In this document: piece by piece, positions 6,732-16,185 of the stretch
How the letters are laid out: each line of letters begins with the position of its first letter
Numbering within the stretch: position 1 is the stretch's first letter
From: Rothia dentocariosa ATCC 17931
Lineage (GTDB): Bacteria; Actinomycetota; Actinomycetes; Actinomycetales; Micrococcaceae
DNA: 64,000 nt
Reading direction: 5' to 3'
NCBI RefSeq assembly: GCF_000164695.2
Contig: NC_014643.1
Span: 2,356,001 to 2,420,000, forward strand
Notes under the pieces: model-generated
The model's database searches: none
What the model was told of the DNA's origin: nothing
What the model saw: the letters and a program-made list of their open reading frames with translations, nothing else
Position numbers and translations under genes: made by a program

Positions 6732-9499
6732 CAGTGTCCTTCCCGTGAAATTTGAGCATCAGCGGCACGTTCTAGCGCCTCTAGATAAGCGGTAGCATAG
6801 GGGCCGTATTCCCTATCAGTGGTTTCCATAATTTCGTCCCAACGCCCAGTTAGAAAAAGCTCATGCGCCTGCTGCTGAAGCGTGTCTTGGTAGGAATGAA
6901 CCGCACACTCCCCTAAGAGCGTTTGGTCGGTGTGCTGGAACGAGTTTCTACCGTGCCCGTGGCTGCACCCGATAATCCTCAACGCAAGATCTGAACATTC
7001 CAGTTCCCCTGCAGCTCGGCTGGTCGCTACCAGAGCAACAGACATCTGTTCGTGCCGCCATCCAGCGGGCATACCGCTGCGTTGGCGGGATACCCAGATC
7101 TCTTGGCGGGTTCGAACCGCACTTTTTGCAAGTGGCTTATCAGATTGTGCCCCACCCAGCATAGTTTGGAACCTGGAATCTGCTTTACCATCATCATGGT
7201 GCTCAGCTGCAAAGATAATATCCTGGGTGAATTCTTCCCGAAGTTCCACAGATTCGGCGATCTTTTTCGTTCGTTCAGCGACATCATGTTGATGATCTTC
7301 CAGATAGACCGCTCCTTGTGAGGGAGTCCATTCTTGTCGAACGTCAGAGTCATCATCTGTAGTATCTGTTTGCACCACGGCGTACCATGCGATTACGTCA
7401 CTAGTACGGGGGTCAGTGTGAATAGAGCTAGACAGTACAACTTCTCCTGTTTCTCCTATTTCAGACTGCCAAAGTTCTGTAGCTTCGTCTGGAGTTAAAC
7501 CGCAGAACTTTTTGAAGAATCCATGTTCATCATGCTCTATGTCATTATCAAAAATAAAGAACTTAATTCCCTCTGGAACAACAGCAGATGGCGCTTCAGA
7601 ATCTTGAGCTTTGCCTAACTCCATGGCTACATCCTGGGTAGTGAAGACAAGGCCCTTGTCTATCACGAGCACATCGCCCGGTCGAAGGCGCATATCAGGA
7701 GAACAAATTTCGAGTTCACCTGCTCTGTACACGAAAGCTCTCCGTCGGATATTTGGGTTTTCCTTCTCTTGTTTTCTCCGTTCTTCATTCCCCAAGACGA
7801 GTTCTTTATACATATTCGTGAGAATCTTAATATTGGCAGGAAAGACTTCTTCGTTTACCGGTGGAAATGCTTTTAGAAGCTCCAGCGCTTCGGAATCATT
7901 TAATGGTAAATGTTCACGGACAACTACACCGCCCAACTCGATTTGCTCTTCTAAAGAATCGTGCAGCCACAGGTCGAAATCGGGTTCAGCATATGGTGTT
8001 TCAGAACTACGGGCAAACTCAAGAATATCTGCTAGTTCCGGGCGCTGGTACAGCAGTCTCTGAGGTGCCGTTGCTGGCGGAGTACAAGTCAGCATGGTTC
8101 CAGGGTTTACATCTTCAAACGCTGATAGATCATTCAGCCAGTTATAAGCATTACGCAAATCTTCGGCCTTATAAGGTAACACAACAGGATCTTTAATCTT
8201 GTCAGGACTTTCAGGCTCTAAAACAATTATCTGGGATTCACTTCGTTTACCCAGTCGATTAACGCGCCCAAAACGCTGCGCCAAAGATGAAGCGGGAGCA
8301 AGTTCCGTGACAAGCGAGGAGAAATCTAAGTCAATACCGACTTCAAGAGTCTGTGTAGCCACCACGACATCAATAGTAGAGTCACCTTTGCACGTAAACA
8401 GATTAGGATGGTCATCCCGCAGTTTTTTCATATCAAACGGTCGCATGCGCCCCACAATAAGTTTGACGCTAAGATTCTCTTTCTTCAGCGTATCCGCAAC
8501 CTTAACGGCAGTCCCAACATGGTTAACAATGCACCCTACAGTCTTGCTTTGTCCCGCGTTATTAGGCTCCAGCTTCTTACAAAGACCTAGTACCTCGTCA
8601 ACAGCACTATTAATGACAGCGGTGTTTTCAGCTTTACCATTCCATTTATCAAGAGGTATACGAGTCAGCCGTTTGATTGAGTTTATACGTCGTAAAAGTT
8701 CAGCATCATGAGGAGAATCCAGCTGTGAAACGTCAACGCCGATTTGGTTTTGGTTTTCTTCAAGTTCAGACGGTGTTGCGGTTGTTTCAACAACTTGAAG
8801 CGTGGGTACTCCTACATCAGCCCCATATTTTTGTAGCTGCGCAATTCGACGTGCCGTTACTAGAAGCTGCTGGTTCAGATGAGCCTCATCAAGAACCATG
8901 ACTGAATCCATAGATACAACAGCGGTTTCCCGTGGACGTGCGCCCTTACTGCTGCCGTACCCACGGAATAACAAACGAGAACCCCACATATCCGGAGTAG
9001 CCGCGATAATAGCGCACGCCGATATCTCATTAACGGGAAGCGAACGGTTACTCAGCTCACCACGAATATGCCCGATTTCAAAGGGACGTACATCGTCATG
9101 AACTTGGAACGATAACAAGGCTTGAGCAACACGATAAATAATTTCCTCACGAGACGTTAGAGGCTCCTCTTTGTCAAGGATCACCGTCATCTGACGCAGT
9201 ATCTCCCGTGCCCGGTCAGCTTGGCTATCTACCAACGCGCGACGACCCACCACCACGTTTAAGCGTCGAGGCACACGAGGACCTGTACCACAAGCAAATA
9301 AAGCATTCACGAAAAGATGAACGTCTACAACAGATGATTTACCTGCACCTGTGGGGGCCACAATCCTATCGGGCCATGAACCGGTTTCAACAATATGGGC
9401 TACAAGCTCTTGTTGCCAGGTGAAGGGCGCATAGCCTCCATTAAGGGCCGCAAAGAATTCAGAAAAATCTCTGCGCTGAATCCCTAAATTACTGGTCAT
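6731..9499 (-). CDS. cas3: Cas3 helicase-nuclease with C-terminal HD domain
   Basis: 922 residues from the chosen ATG, which has AAGGAA 7 nt upstream and overlaps csb2 by 11 nt; a longer frame reaches 9556. The N-terminal SF2 helicase has 'APTGAGKSS' (Walker A) and 'VLDEAHL' (DEAH box). Motif VI is 'QRFGRVNRLG'. The HD nuclease domain is at the C-terminus, with 'AAEHHDDGKADSRFQ' supplying the His-Asp metal site. This is the reverse of the usual HD-helicase order and is known from type I-G. Cas3 is recruited by the effector complex to unwind and shred target DNA. Confidence 0.93.
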   Translation of the reverse strand: MTSNLGIQRRDFSEFFAALNGGYAPFTWQQELVAHIVETGSWPDRIVAPTGAGKSSVVDVHLFVNALFACGTGPRVPRRLNVVVGRRALVDSQADRAREILRQMTVILDKEEPLTSREEIIYRVAQALLSFQVHDDVRPFEIGHIRGELSNRSLPVNEISACAIIAATPDMWGSRLLFRGYGSSKGARPRETAVVSMDSVMVLDEAHLNQQLLVTARRIAQLQKYGADVGVPTLQVVETTATPSELEENQNQIGVDVSQLDSPHDAELLRRINSIKRLTRIPLDKWNGKAENTAVINSAVDEVLGLCKKLEPNNAGQSKTVGCIVNHVGTAVKVADTLKKENLSVKLIVGRMRPFDMKKLRDDHPNLFTCKGDSTIDVVVATQTLEVGIDLDFSSLVTELAPASSLAQRFGRVNRLGKRSESQIIVLEPESPDKIKDPVVLPYKAEDLRNAYNWLNDLSAFEDVNPGTMLTCTPPATAPQRLLYQRPELADILEFARSSETPYAEPDFDLWLHDSLEEQIELGGVVVREHLPLNDSEALELLKAFPPVNEEVFPANIKILTNMYKELVLGNEERRKQEKENPNIRRRAFVYRAGELEICSPDMRLRPGDVLVIDKGLVFTTQDVAMELGKAQDSEAPSAVVPEGIKFFIFDNDIEHDEHGFFKKFCGLTPDEATELWQSEIGETGEVVLSSSIHTDPRTSDVIAWYAVVQTDTTDDDSDVRQEWTPSQGAVYLEDHQHDVAERTKKIAESVELREEFTQDIIFAAEHHDDGKADSRFQTMLGGAQSDKPLAKSAVRTRQEIWVSRQRSGMPAGWRHEQMSVALVATSRAAGELECSDLALRIIGCSHGHGRNSFQHTDQTLLGECAVHSYQDTLQQQAHELFLTGRWDEIMETTDREYGPYATAYLEALERAADAQISREGH

Positions 9500-10997
9500 T
9501 TTTGCGTTCCTTATATGCTTGTTGTAAATAGATAAATTCTTCTTCCGGCACGTCATAGGGAACTAAAAGCCCTGCACCAAGATGCCTTGATTGCCCAAGC
9601 GCAATAATGGTGCGATCATTAGTCAAATTCCCTAGAGACAACACGCCGCGCCAAGGCTGAGGCATAACGTTCTGCGGTACTTTATGCACATATGCTGTAG
9701 GGCGTGTATGTATAGTTCGAGCATGATAAACCTGTGCGTCGCTTTGCTCCTCCACCTGGTTACGAAGTTCAAGGTAGCGCTGTTCACCCCTGGCAGCTGT
9801 GTTAAATTTATCCCGCCAAACATATGCGATTGATAGCAAACCAGAATCTGCCAAAGTCCAACGAGCGCCGCCATCTTTCTTTTTAACGGGACGGGTTTCT
9901 GGCACAATTGCGGTGAGAGGCTTCCAAAGACGCCTATAACCAGGCTGAACAGCAGGCCAGAATTCATGCGCATTAACTACTTGCCCACCAAAATATAATT
10001 TACGCTTACCAAAAGTACGGCCCCACAAATACGGAACAGCATTTAAACTACGACCAAGCTGTATGAGGTCTTCCGGTGAGGTATTTTCCGGAACCATAAT
10101 AGCTATCACAGAATTTTTAATACCTAAATGCTGAATATAGTGCGCAGGGATATAGTGGAAAGCAAGCCTATTAGCAGGTACCTCCGCTCCCCTAGGATAT
10201 TTTCCGGTGAAGAAGCTAGAGGCCCCATACCCTATACCGGCAATAATCGCGCGATGAAGAGCAACACAAAGAGCAACATGTTCTTCTGGGGAAAGTTCTT
10301 CACCTTCTATTTCAAGGAGGACAACTCGGCTCCAAGGAACCTCAGGGTATTCAGGCTCGGGAGTTGAATACATAACTTGAGTCAAGCACTCGTACGTTAC
10401 AAGTTTATTCTCGCGATAGGTCTCTATCAAGGCATCAGTTCGCCCTGGTGCAGGAATACGCAGCATCGTCCCAACTGCTTCTAAAGGATTACCTTGGAGA
10501 TCAAGAATCAGGTTTGGGCTAACGTCACCTGATCCAAGAACTGTAACACTTGTGGATTCACCTAAGTAGGGTACGTCATCGCATAATTGCTCTAACGTAT
10601 TGGCAATATCATCAGGTACTTGTTTCCAATACCAACCTATATTTCCTCCTAGTGCAGTACCATCAGAAATTTGCCCTTCCTTAGGACGAGAACTTACAGT
10701 TATATTAGTTGTATTTCTATACGTAAAACGAATAGAACCTTTATGAACTGGATGGCTCTCTGGTATCTCAATTCCATCTGGCGGGTTCTCCTCTAACCAT
10801 TTGAGGGCTTTAAGAGAAGCGTTACTAGGTTCTAGTTCTCCTTTTTCATTAGTAACAGCAAGGCTGCCCTGTGCTGCTGAACTTACTAAAGCAGCATGTA
10901 GACGGACCGGTTCAGGAAAAGTATCTGCGTTACCATCTTGTTTATGTCCTGTATATACTCCAAGAGGAAATCGAGCAATAATTCCAAGTTCCTGCAT
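9489..10997 (-). CDS. csb2: Type I-G Csb2 (Cas5-Cas6 fusion)
   Basis: 502 residues, matching the GSU0054 (Csb2) family, in which a Cas5-like RAMP is fused to a Cas6-like crRNA endonuclease. The N-terminus 'IIARFPLGVYTGHK' and the segment 'PDPVRLHAAL'-like 'PEPVRLHAALVSSA' are typical of the Cas5 half. The C-terminal half, with 'LGLGRHLGAG'-like 'LGQSRHLGAGLLVP', carries the G-rich loop of Cas6. It would cut pre-crRNA in the repeat hairpin and cap the 5' end of the crRNA. The ATG follows the csb1 stop by 1 nt. Family assignment is firm; the half boundary is approximate. Confidence 0.88.
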   Translation of the reverse strand: MQELGIIARFPLGVYTGHKQDGNADTFPEPVRLHAALVSSAAQGSLAVTNEKGELEPSNASLKALKWLEENPPDGIEIPESHPVHKGSIRFTYRNTTNITVSSRPKEGQISDGTALGGNIGWYWKQVPDDIANTLEQLCDDVPYLGESTSVTVLGSGDVSPNLILDLQGNPLEAVGTMLRIPAPGRTDALIETYRENKLVTYECLTQVMYSTPEPEYPEVPWSRVVLLEIEGEELSPEEHVALCVALHRAIIAGIGYGASSFFTGKYPRGAEVPANRLAFHYIPAHYIQHLGIKNSVIAIMVPENTSPEDLIQLGRSLNAVPYLWGRTFGKRKLYFGGQVVNAHEFWPAVQPGYRRLWKPLTAIVPETRPVKKKDGGARWTLADSGLLSIAYVWRDKFNTAARGEQRYLELRNQVEEQSDAQVYHARTIHTRPTAYVHKVPQNVMPQPWRGVLSLGNLTNDRTIIALGQSRHLGAGLLVPYDVPEEEFIYLQQAYKERKNDQ

Positions 10998-10998
10998 T

Positions 10999-12162
10999 CT
11001 ATTTCTTCTTTACTTCTTCGTATGCAGCAGCTTTAAGGTCATCATTGCCAGATACCTTAAGAATTTGACCGTTCCAATCAACTACTCCCAGCTTTTTTGC
11101 CTCGGTTATTGCTTCCGTAAGTATGTCGTCAGCGACACCAGTCGTAATAGGGTTGAGATCACGCTTATGCCCATACCGTGCATCTAATGTAACAAGTGGA
11201 TAATTTGCTTCCACGAGATCACAGTTAGCACGAAGGTATAGTTCATTCTCAGCTCGCGATATGGATACGAGGCCAAGTGCAGCAAGAAGCGCCCGTCCAA
11301 CGATATTTTTCTCGTTATCGCTGCCAAAACGAAGCTGACGTAGAGTAGCAAAGCTTAATACCCATGAGCGAATTATTTTGCTACAAGAAACCCCGCCCAA
11401 GTTATCATTATCAAGCGTAGGCGGGAGCCCTCCAAGACCATCTGTGGATGGTTTCCTTTCAACTTTGCCCACTTTAATTCCCATAGCTATGGGATCTATA
11501 CGGGCACCACCACGATGAGATATTTGTTCTTTACCATCATGCTCTTGATCTGCGAGAACGCCAATAATCTCACCCACGAGCGCACTCCGAAGACGTAGCT
11601 GACGAACCTTACGGTGAGCATCCCAAGCACCGAAAAGAGCTGACGCGGGTGTGGTACTAAGTATCGCGCTTAGGTCAGCAGGAGTAGCATTACGAAGAGC
11701 ACGGTAGGATTCGTGTTCTGTCGCTAAAACACCTTCAATAGTTCCAAAGCGTATGTGCCCGTCAGCAAAACGGTGAGGAAGTTCTAAGTCTGTAAAAGAA
11801 AGTGTGCCTTCTTCATCTCCCCCATACACGTTCCCTGCATCATAACTAACCTCAATGCGCGGAATGTTTGCTAATGGTTGGGCGTTTGCACGGATATCTT
11901 GCATAATAGCAGCTTCAGCACGGTTCAGCTGTGATTGCTTACTATCAATGAGTACCACCCGGGCAGCTTTACCATCAATAAATCGGGTCTCGAAGGCGAA
12001 TACTGGCTTTGAGTCCTCAATAAATTTAGCTGGAGCGATCGATGCATGTTCTCCTGCAGCAGGTTTAAGCTCTGTTACCGAAACCAAGGTTGAGGCACCA
12101 CCAGCGGCACATGCTTCCTTCAAATCTTCGAAGCTGATATTAGCTTTATCCGAAATTGACAC
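10999..12162 (-). CDS. csb1: Type I-G Csb1 (Cas7 backbone subunit)
   Basis: 387 residues of the GSU0053 (Csb1/Cas7) family. Diagnostic blocks are 'QSQLNRAEAAI', 'LPHRFADGHIRF' and 'PASALFGAWDAHR'. Cas7 subunits polymerise along the crRNA spacer to form the effector backbone. This is the first gene of the cas operon. The GTG start has GGAGAATTCC directly upstream. The gene is close to full length for the family. The promoter should lie in the 254 nt between it and array 2. Confidence 0.92.
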   Translation of the reverse strand: MSISDKANISFEDLKEACAAGGASTLVSVTELKPAAGEHASIAPAKFIEDSKPVFAFETRFIDGKAARVVLIDSKQSQLNRAEAAIMQDIRANAQPLANIPRIEVSYDAGNVYGGDEEGTLSFTDLELPHRFADGHIRFGTIEGVLATEHESYRALRNATPADLSAILSTTPASALFGAWDAHRKVRQLRLRSALVGEIIGVLADQEHDGKEQISHRGGARIDPIAMGIKVGKVERKPSTDGLGGLPPTLDNDNLGGVSCSKIIRSWVLSFATLRQLRFGSDNEKNIVGRALLAALGLVSISRAENELYLRANCDLVEANYPLVTLDARYGHKRDLNPITTGVADDILTEAITEAKKLGVVDWNGQILKVSGNDDLKAAAYEEVKKK

Positions 12163-12175
12163 GGAATTCTCCTAA

Positions 12176-12429
12176 CCTAATGTAGAACGCTATTGTTCTA
12201 CTTATATTGCTTGTGTTTACGATAAAGTCTGAAAGGCTTTATACGCAGCGCACGAAATGCTTTTGAGAGAAGTGGGTTTTGAGGTGAGTTTCAAATGTAA
12301 ACCAACAACTCTGTACTTTTTATAGTATCAGTATTTATGAAGCTATGCTTTATGTTTCGTCATATCTCTCTTCCTACATATTTCTCGTGTTAAGCCTGGG
12401 TTCTGAGCACCTCGGAACCATCTTAGGTA
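12176..12429 (-). promoter_or_regulatory. cas operon upstream region with a 20-nt dyad
   Basis: This A/T-rich stretch separates csb1 from the distal end of array 2 and holds no gene. A perfect dyad, GTAGAAC-N6-GTTCTAC, lies at 12182-12201, about 20 nt before the csb1 start. A TATAAG hexamer on the - strand (12202-12207) could be the -10 box, which would put the dyad at the transcription start, a usual operator position. I could not find a convincing -35 box. The promoter is inferred; the dyad is directly visible. Confidence 0.5.
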
Positions 12430-13637
12430 TCAACAATGAAAGTCACCTGTTCTCACAGGTGAGACACGGGCCCGCCATGACGTGAAGACCCGCATGCTCA
12501 ACGTCCCTCAATGAAAGTCACCTACTTTCATGGGTGAGACGTAAACCCTGCGGCAGTTACGCCGTTAAAGGAACTGTGCCCTCAATGAAAGTCACCCATT
12601 CTCATGGGTGAGACAATCGTAATCGTGGTATCACGACGTTGTCGAATACGCACCCTCAATGAAAGTCACCCATTCTCATGGGTGAGACCCTTACGACATT
12701 AGTAGCATCTGCCCGTCTGAATTCGCCCCTCAATGAAAGTCACCCATTCTCATGGGTGAGACGCCGCGAACTTAGTGTTCAGCCCGTAAGGTTCCTGCTC
12801 TCCCTCAATGAAAGTCACCCATTCTCATGGGTGAGACGCAAGACCTCCTTGATACATCTCTATTGGCTACTGCCCCTCAATGAAAGTCACCCATTCTCAT
12901 GGGTGAGACTAACAAGAAACTGGATTCCATCGCCCAAGGTATCCACCCTCAATGAAAGTCACCCATTCTCATGGGTGAGACTGACGTATCAGGCGCTATA
13001 CAGTCTATTGCGGATTCTCCCTCAATGAAAGTCACCCATTCTCATGGGTGAGACTGACGTATCAGGCGCTATACAGTCTATTGCGGATTCTCCCTCAATG
13101 AAAGTCACCCATTCTCATGGGTGAGACGAAGGAAAAGATAATGCAGCAGACTGCTCAACCGAGTCCCTCAATGAAAGTCACCCATTCTCATGGGTGAGAC
13201 CTGCTGCGCTAATTTAATGAGCTGTTTTTCGGATGGCTCCCCTCAATGAAAGTCACCCATTCTCATGGGTGAGACATACGTGTCAGCTAACTCTGCTGCC
13301 TCCGTCACCGCTCCCTCAATGAAAGTCACCCATTCTCATGGGTGAGACCGCGAATTGCGTCCCGTAAGCCTTTCTGACCCTCAATCCCTCAATGAAAGTC
13401 ACCCATTCTCATGGGTGAGACGCGCGGGCATCATTCGCGCGGGCAAAAAAGTTGTTCCCCCTCAATGAAAGTCACCCATTCTCATGGGTGAGACCTGCCC
13501 ATTTAGCCGCTAAGACCTGTGTTTTGTGCTGCCCTCAATGAAAGTCACCCATTCTCATGGGTGAGACCTTTTTCCCACAGCACGGTCATTGCTTCTAGGC
13601 TCCCTCAATGAAAGTCACCCATTCTCATGGGTGAGAC
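12430..13637 (-). CRISPR. CRISPR array 2 (17 repeats, 16 spacers)
   Basis: 36-nt repeats start at 12430, 12505, 12579, 12653, 12727, 12802, 12874, 12946, 13019, 13092, 13165, 13240, 13313, 13386, 13459, 13532 and 13602; spacers are 34-39 nt. Fifteen repeats share a hairpin of CACCCAT and ATGGGTG. The leftmost has the array-1 type stem (CACCTGT/ACAGGTG) and a degenerate first 4 positions, and the second is a hybrid. The degenerate end is on the left, so the leader is on the right and transcription is leftward. The spacers at 12982-13018 and 13055-13091 are identical. Orientation is inferred; the repeats are directly visible. Confidence 0.97.
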
Positions 13638-13760
13638 AGCACCTAAAAAATATCCAGTAAATTCCTGGTCTCTCAGGCGCTTTCGCGAGCGTAGGGACAA
13701 GCGCTCATATTATTCAGTCTATCGGAGGCAATCGTTCAGACACAAAACGACTCTGACAAG
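13638..13760 (-). promoter_or_regulatory. Probable leader of array 2
   Basis: The sequence next to the last well-conserved repeat is A/T-rich close to the array (a run of six A around 13645 and 'AATATT'-like stretches) and holds no open gene. It lies at the end opposite the degenerate repeats, as a leader should. It would carry the array promoter and the integration signals. No promoter boxes could be assigned with confidence. Confidence 0.5.
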
Positions 13761-13837
13761 GTGTTTCATTCACGCGAGCGAAACCCAGGATTTTCGGTAA
13801 GTACTAGGTGCTCGCGTTCCTCGAAACAATCCAAAGT

Positions 13838-13885
13838 AAAATACCCCGCACATCCGGCAGAAATAGCGGACAAGCGGGGCATTTA
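13838..13885 (-). terminator. Terminator downstream of ettA
   Basis: On the - strand, ATGCCCCGC pairs with GCGGGGTAT across a 21-nt loop and is followed by TTTTA, just past the ettA stop codon. One mismatch-like pair sits at the outer end of the stem. It should stop ettA transcription before it runs into the array 2 leader. Confidence 0.55.
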
Positions 13886-13896
13886 TCTTTCTTAAC

Positions 13897-15576
13897 CTAG
13901 CGAGTAAGCTTGCGGTGCACCACGCGGTGCGGCTTCGCAGCTTCCGGTCCCAGACGTTCGATCTTGTTCTTCTCGTAAGACTCGAAGTTACCCTCGAACC
14001 AGTACCACTGATCCGGATTTTCTTCGGTGCCTTCCCATGCGAGGATGTGGGTTGCCACGCGGTCGAGGAACCAACGGTCGTGGGAGACGACGACGGCGCA
14101 TCCGGGGAATTCCAGCAGAGCGTTCTCAAGCGACGCCAGGGTTTCCACATCAAGGTCGTTGGTGGGCTCGTCCAGCAGCAGCAGGTTTCCGCCCTGTTTG
14201 AGGGTCAACGCCAGATTCAGGCGGTTACGCTCACCACCAGAGAGTACACCCGCTTTCTTCTGCTGGTCAGGTCCCTTGAACCCGAACGCCGAAACATAGG
14301 CGCGCGAAGGCATCTCAACATTGCCAACCTGAATATAGTCCAGACCGTCCGAGACAACCTCCCAGAGGCTCTTTTCGGGATCAATGTTGGAGCGGTTCTG
14401 GTCAACATAGGAAATCTTCACGGTTTCGCCGACCTTGAGCGATCCGCCGTCAAGCTCTTCCAAACCGACGATGGTCTTGAACAGGGTCGATTTACCCACA
14501 CCGTTCGGGCCAATCACACCCACAATGCCGTTCCGCGGCAGCGAGAACGACAGACCGTTAATGAGCGAGCGCCCGTCAAAACCCTTCTGCAGGTTCTCGG
14601 CCTCAATCACCAGGTTGCCCAGGCGCGGTCCCGGCGGAATCTGAATCTCTTCAAAATCGAGTTTGCGGGTCTTCTCAGCCTCGGCCGCCATCTCTTCATA
14701 ACGTGCCAAACGTGCTTTCGACTTCGCCTGACGGCCCTTCGAGTTTGAGCGCACCCACTCTAGTTCTTCGTTCAGGCGTTTAGCGAGTTTCGCGTCCTTC
14801 TTGCCCTGAACTTCAAGGCGGGCACGCTTCTTCTCAAGGTAGGTGGAGTAGTTGCCTTCATAAGGGTAGAGGTTGCCACGGTCAACCTCGGCGATCCATT
14901 CGGCAACGTGGTCTAGGAAGTAGCGGTCGTGAGTAATCGCGATGACCGCGCCTTCGTAGGACTGCAGATGCTGCTCAAGCCACAGCACCGACTCAGCATC
15001 TAGGTGGTTGGTGGGCTCGTCGAGCAGAAGCAGGTCTGGTTTCTGCAGCAAGAGCTTGCACAGTGCCACGCGGCGGCGCTCACCGCCGGAGAGGTGGGTG
15101 ACGGGGGCGTCGGCGGGTGGGCAGCGCAGCGCCTCCATAGCTTGTTCCAGCTGGGAGTCTAGATCCCAGGCGTTTGCGGCATCGATAGCTTCCTGCAGCT
15201 TACCCATTTCTTCCATGAGGGCATCAAAATCGGCGTCAGGTTCAGCCATGAGCGCGGAAATTTCGTTGAAACGGTCCAGCTTCGCCTTGATCTCGCCCAC
15301 GCCTTCTTCGACGTTGCCGAGCACGGTTTTCTCTTCGTTCAGCGGCGGTTCCTGAAGCAGAATACCTACGCTGTATTCGGGCGAGAGGCGTGCCTCGCCG
15401 TTCGAGGGCTGATCCAAGCCAGCCATGATTTTCAGGATGGTCGACTTACCGGCGCCGTTGGGACCAACCATACCAATCTTGGCGCCCGGGAAGAACGACA
15501 TGGAAACGTCGTTAAGAATGACCTTATCGCCCACGGTTTTGCGGGCTTTGGTCATCGTGTAAATAAATTCAGCCAT
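13897..15576 (-). CDS. ettA: Energy-dependent translational throttle protein EttA (ABC-F)
   Basis: 559 residues, the usual EttA length. Two ABC ATPase domains are joined by the P-site tRNA-interaction linker. The first domain has 'GPNGAGKST', 'LSGGERRRVAL' and 'LLLDEPTNHLD'; the second has 'GPNGVGKST', 'LSGGERNRLNL' and 'LLLDEPTNDLD'. The arm/linker region 'RSNSKGRQAKSKARLARYEEM' is basic, as in EttA. There are no membrane segments, as expected for ABC-F proteins that bind the ribosomal E site and gate elongation by ATP/ADP level. It is monocistronic and divergent from the YjbR-like gene. Confidence 0.95.
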   Translation of the reverse strand: MAEFIYTMTKARKTVGDKVILNDVSMSFFPGAKIGMVGPNGAGKSTILKIMAGLDQPSNGEARLSPEYSVGILLQEPPLNEEKTVLGNVEEGVGEIKAKLDRFNEISALMAEPDADFDALMEEMGKLQEAIDAANAWDLDSQLEQAMEALRCPPADAPVTHLSGGERRRVALCKLLLQKPDLLLLDEPTNHLDAESVLWLEQHLQSYEGAVIAITHDRYFLDHVAEWIAEVDRGNLYPYEGNYSTYLEKKRARLEVQGKKDAKLAKRLNEELEWVRSNSKGRQAKSKARLARYEEMAAEAEKTRKLDFEEIQIPPGPRLGNLVIEAENLQKGFDGRSLINGLSFSLPRNGIVGVIGPNGVGKSTLFKTIVGLEELDGGSLKVGETVKISYVDQNRSNIDPEKSLWEVVSDGLDYIQVGNVEMPSRAYVSAFGFKGPDQQKKAGVLSGGERNRLNLALTLKQGGNLLLLDEPTNDLDVETLASLENALLEFPGCAVVVSHDRWFLDRVATHILAWEGTEENPDQWYWFEGNFESYEKNKIERLGPEAAKPHRVVHRKLTR

Positions 15577-15756
15577 AGTGTTCTATTCTACCGTGATTCT
15601 TTGGATGCGCACGCGGTTTTCGCCGCAGATTTTACGGGTATATTCCTTCTGGGTTTTCGACGTTCTACAGATGTAAACCGCCCCGGCGGTTTGGTTTTGG
15701 TTTTCCCAAACTTTGAATCCTTTCACTACGGTGTAACAGCCGTTAGACTCGAAGGT

Positions 15757-16170
15757 ATGGGTACACCGAATTCTCATGAGATAACCGCCGAAGACCTCTA
15801 TAAAGTTGTCGATCAGATTGCGCTTACTATGCCGTTGGCCACCTCCGATCAGCCTTTCGGACCACGTAATACGGTGTACCGCATTAGCGGCAAAATTTTT
15901 GCGATGTACACGGACGGTATCGGCTACCCGATCGTGAATCTGAAGACCGACCCCGAAGAATCCGAGGTTCTGCAGCGCATGTACCCAAGCATTATTCCAG
16001 GGTGGCATATGAATAAACGGCATTGGATTTCGGTCGGCGCAGGCAAGGGTGTTACACGCCAGCTTCTTGAAGAGCTCATCGAAGATGCCTACCTGCGTAT
16101 TATGTACGCCCTGCCCAAGGCAAAACGCCCCATCGAATTCCGCGAGCGCCCGGTTCCCGAAAAACATTAG
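15757..16170 (+). CDS. MmcQ/YjbR family protein
   Basis: 137 residues from the ATG at 15757, which has GAAGG upstream; the frame stays open back to 15601 but that N-terminus does not look like the family. The fold is the CyaY-like YjbR (DUF419) family, seen in 'FGPRNTVYRISGKIFAMYT', 'NLKTDPEESEVLQRMYPSIIPGWHM' and 'HWISV'. Such proteins are small, cytosolic and proposed to bind DNA; their role is not established. It is followed 15 nt later by another gene on the same strand. Confidence 0.8.
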   Translation: MGTPNSHEITAEDLYKVVDQIALTMPLATSDQPFGPRNTVYRISGKIFAMYTDGIGYPIVNLKTDPEESEVLQRMYPSIIPGWHMNKRHWISVGAGKGVTRQLLEELIEDAYLRIMYALPKAKRPIEFRERPVPEKH

Positions 16171-16185
16171 ATACTGCAGGCTCAC

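Noticed and set aside
12182..12201. Possible LexA/SOS box before csb1
   Set aside because: The arms contain GAAC and GTTC, but the spacing is 6 nt rather than the 4 nt of the Gram-positive SOS box; kept only as an unnamed dyad.
12678..13028. 116-codon + strand frame across CRISPR repeats
   Set aside because: Its repeated protein pattern is the translation of the CRISPR repeat; no gene is supported.
13915..14748. 277-codon + strand frame inside ettA
   Set aside because: Antisense to the conserved ABC domains of EttA.
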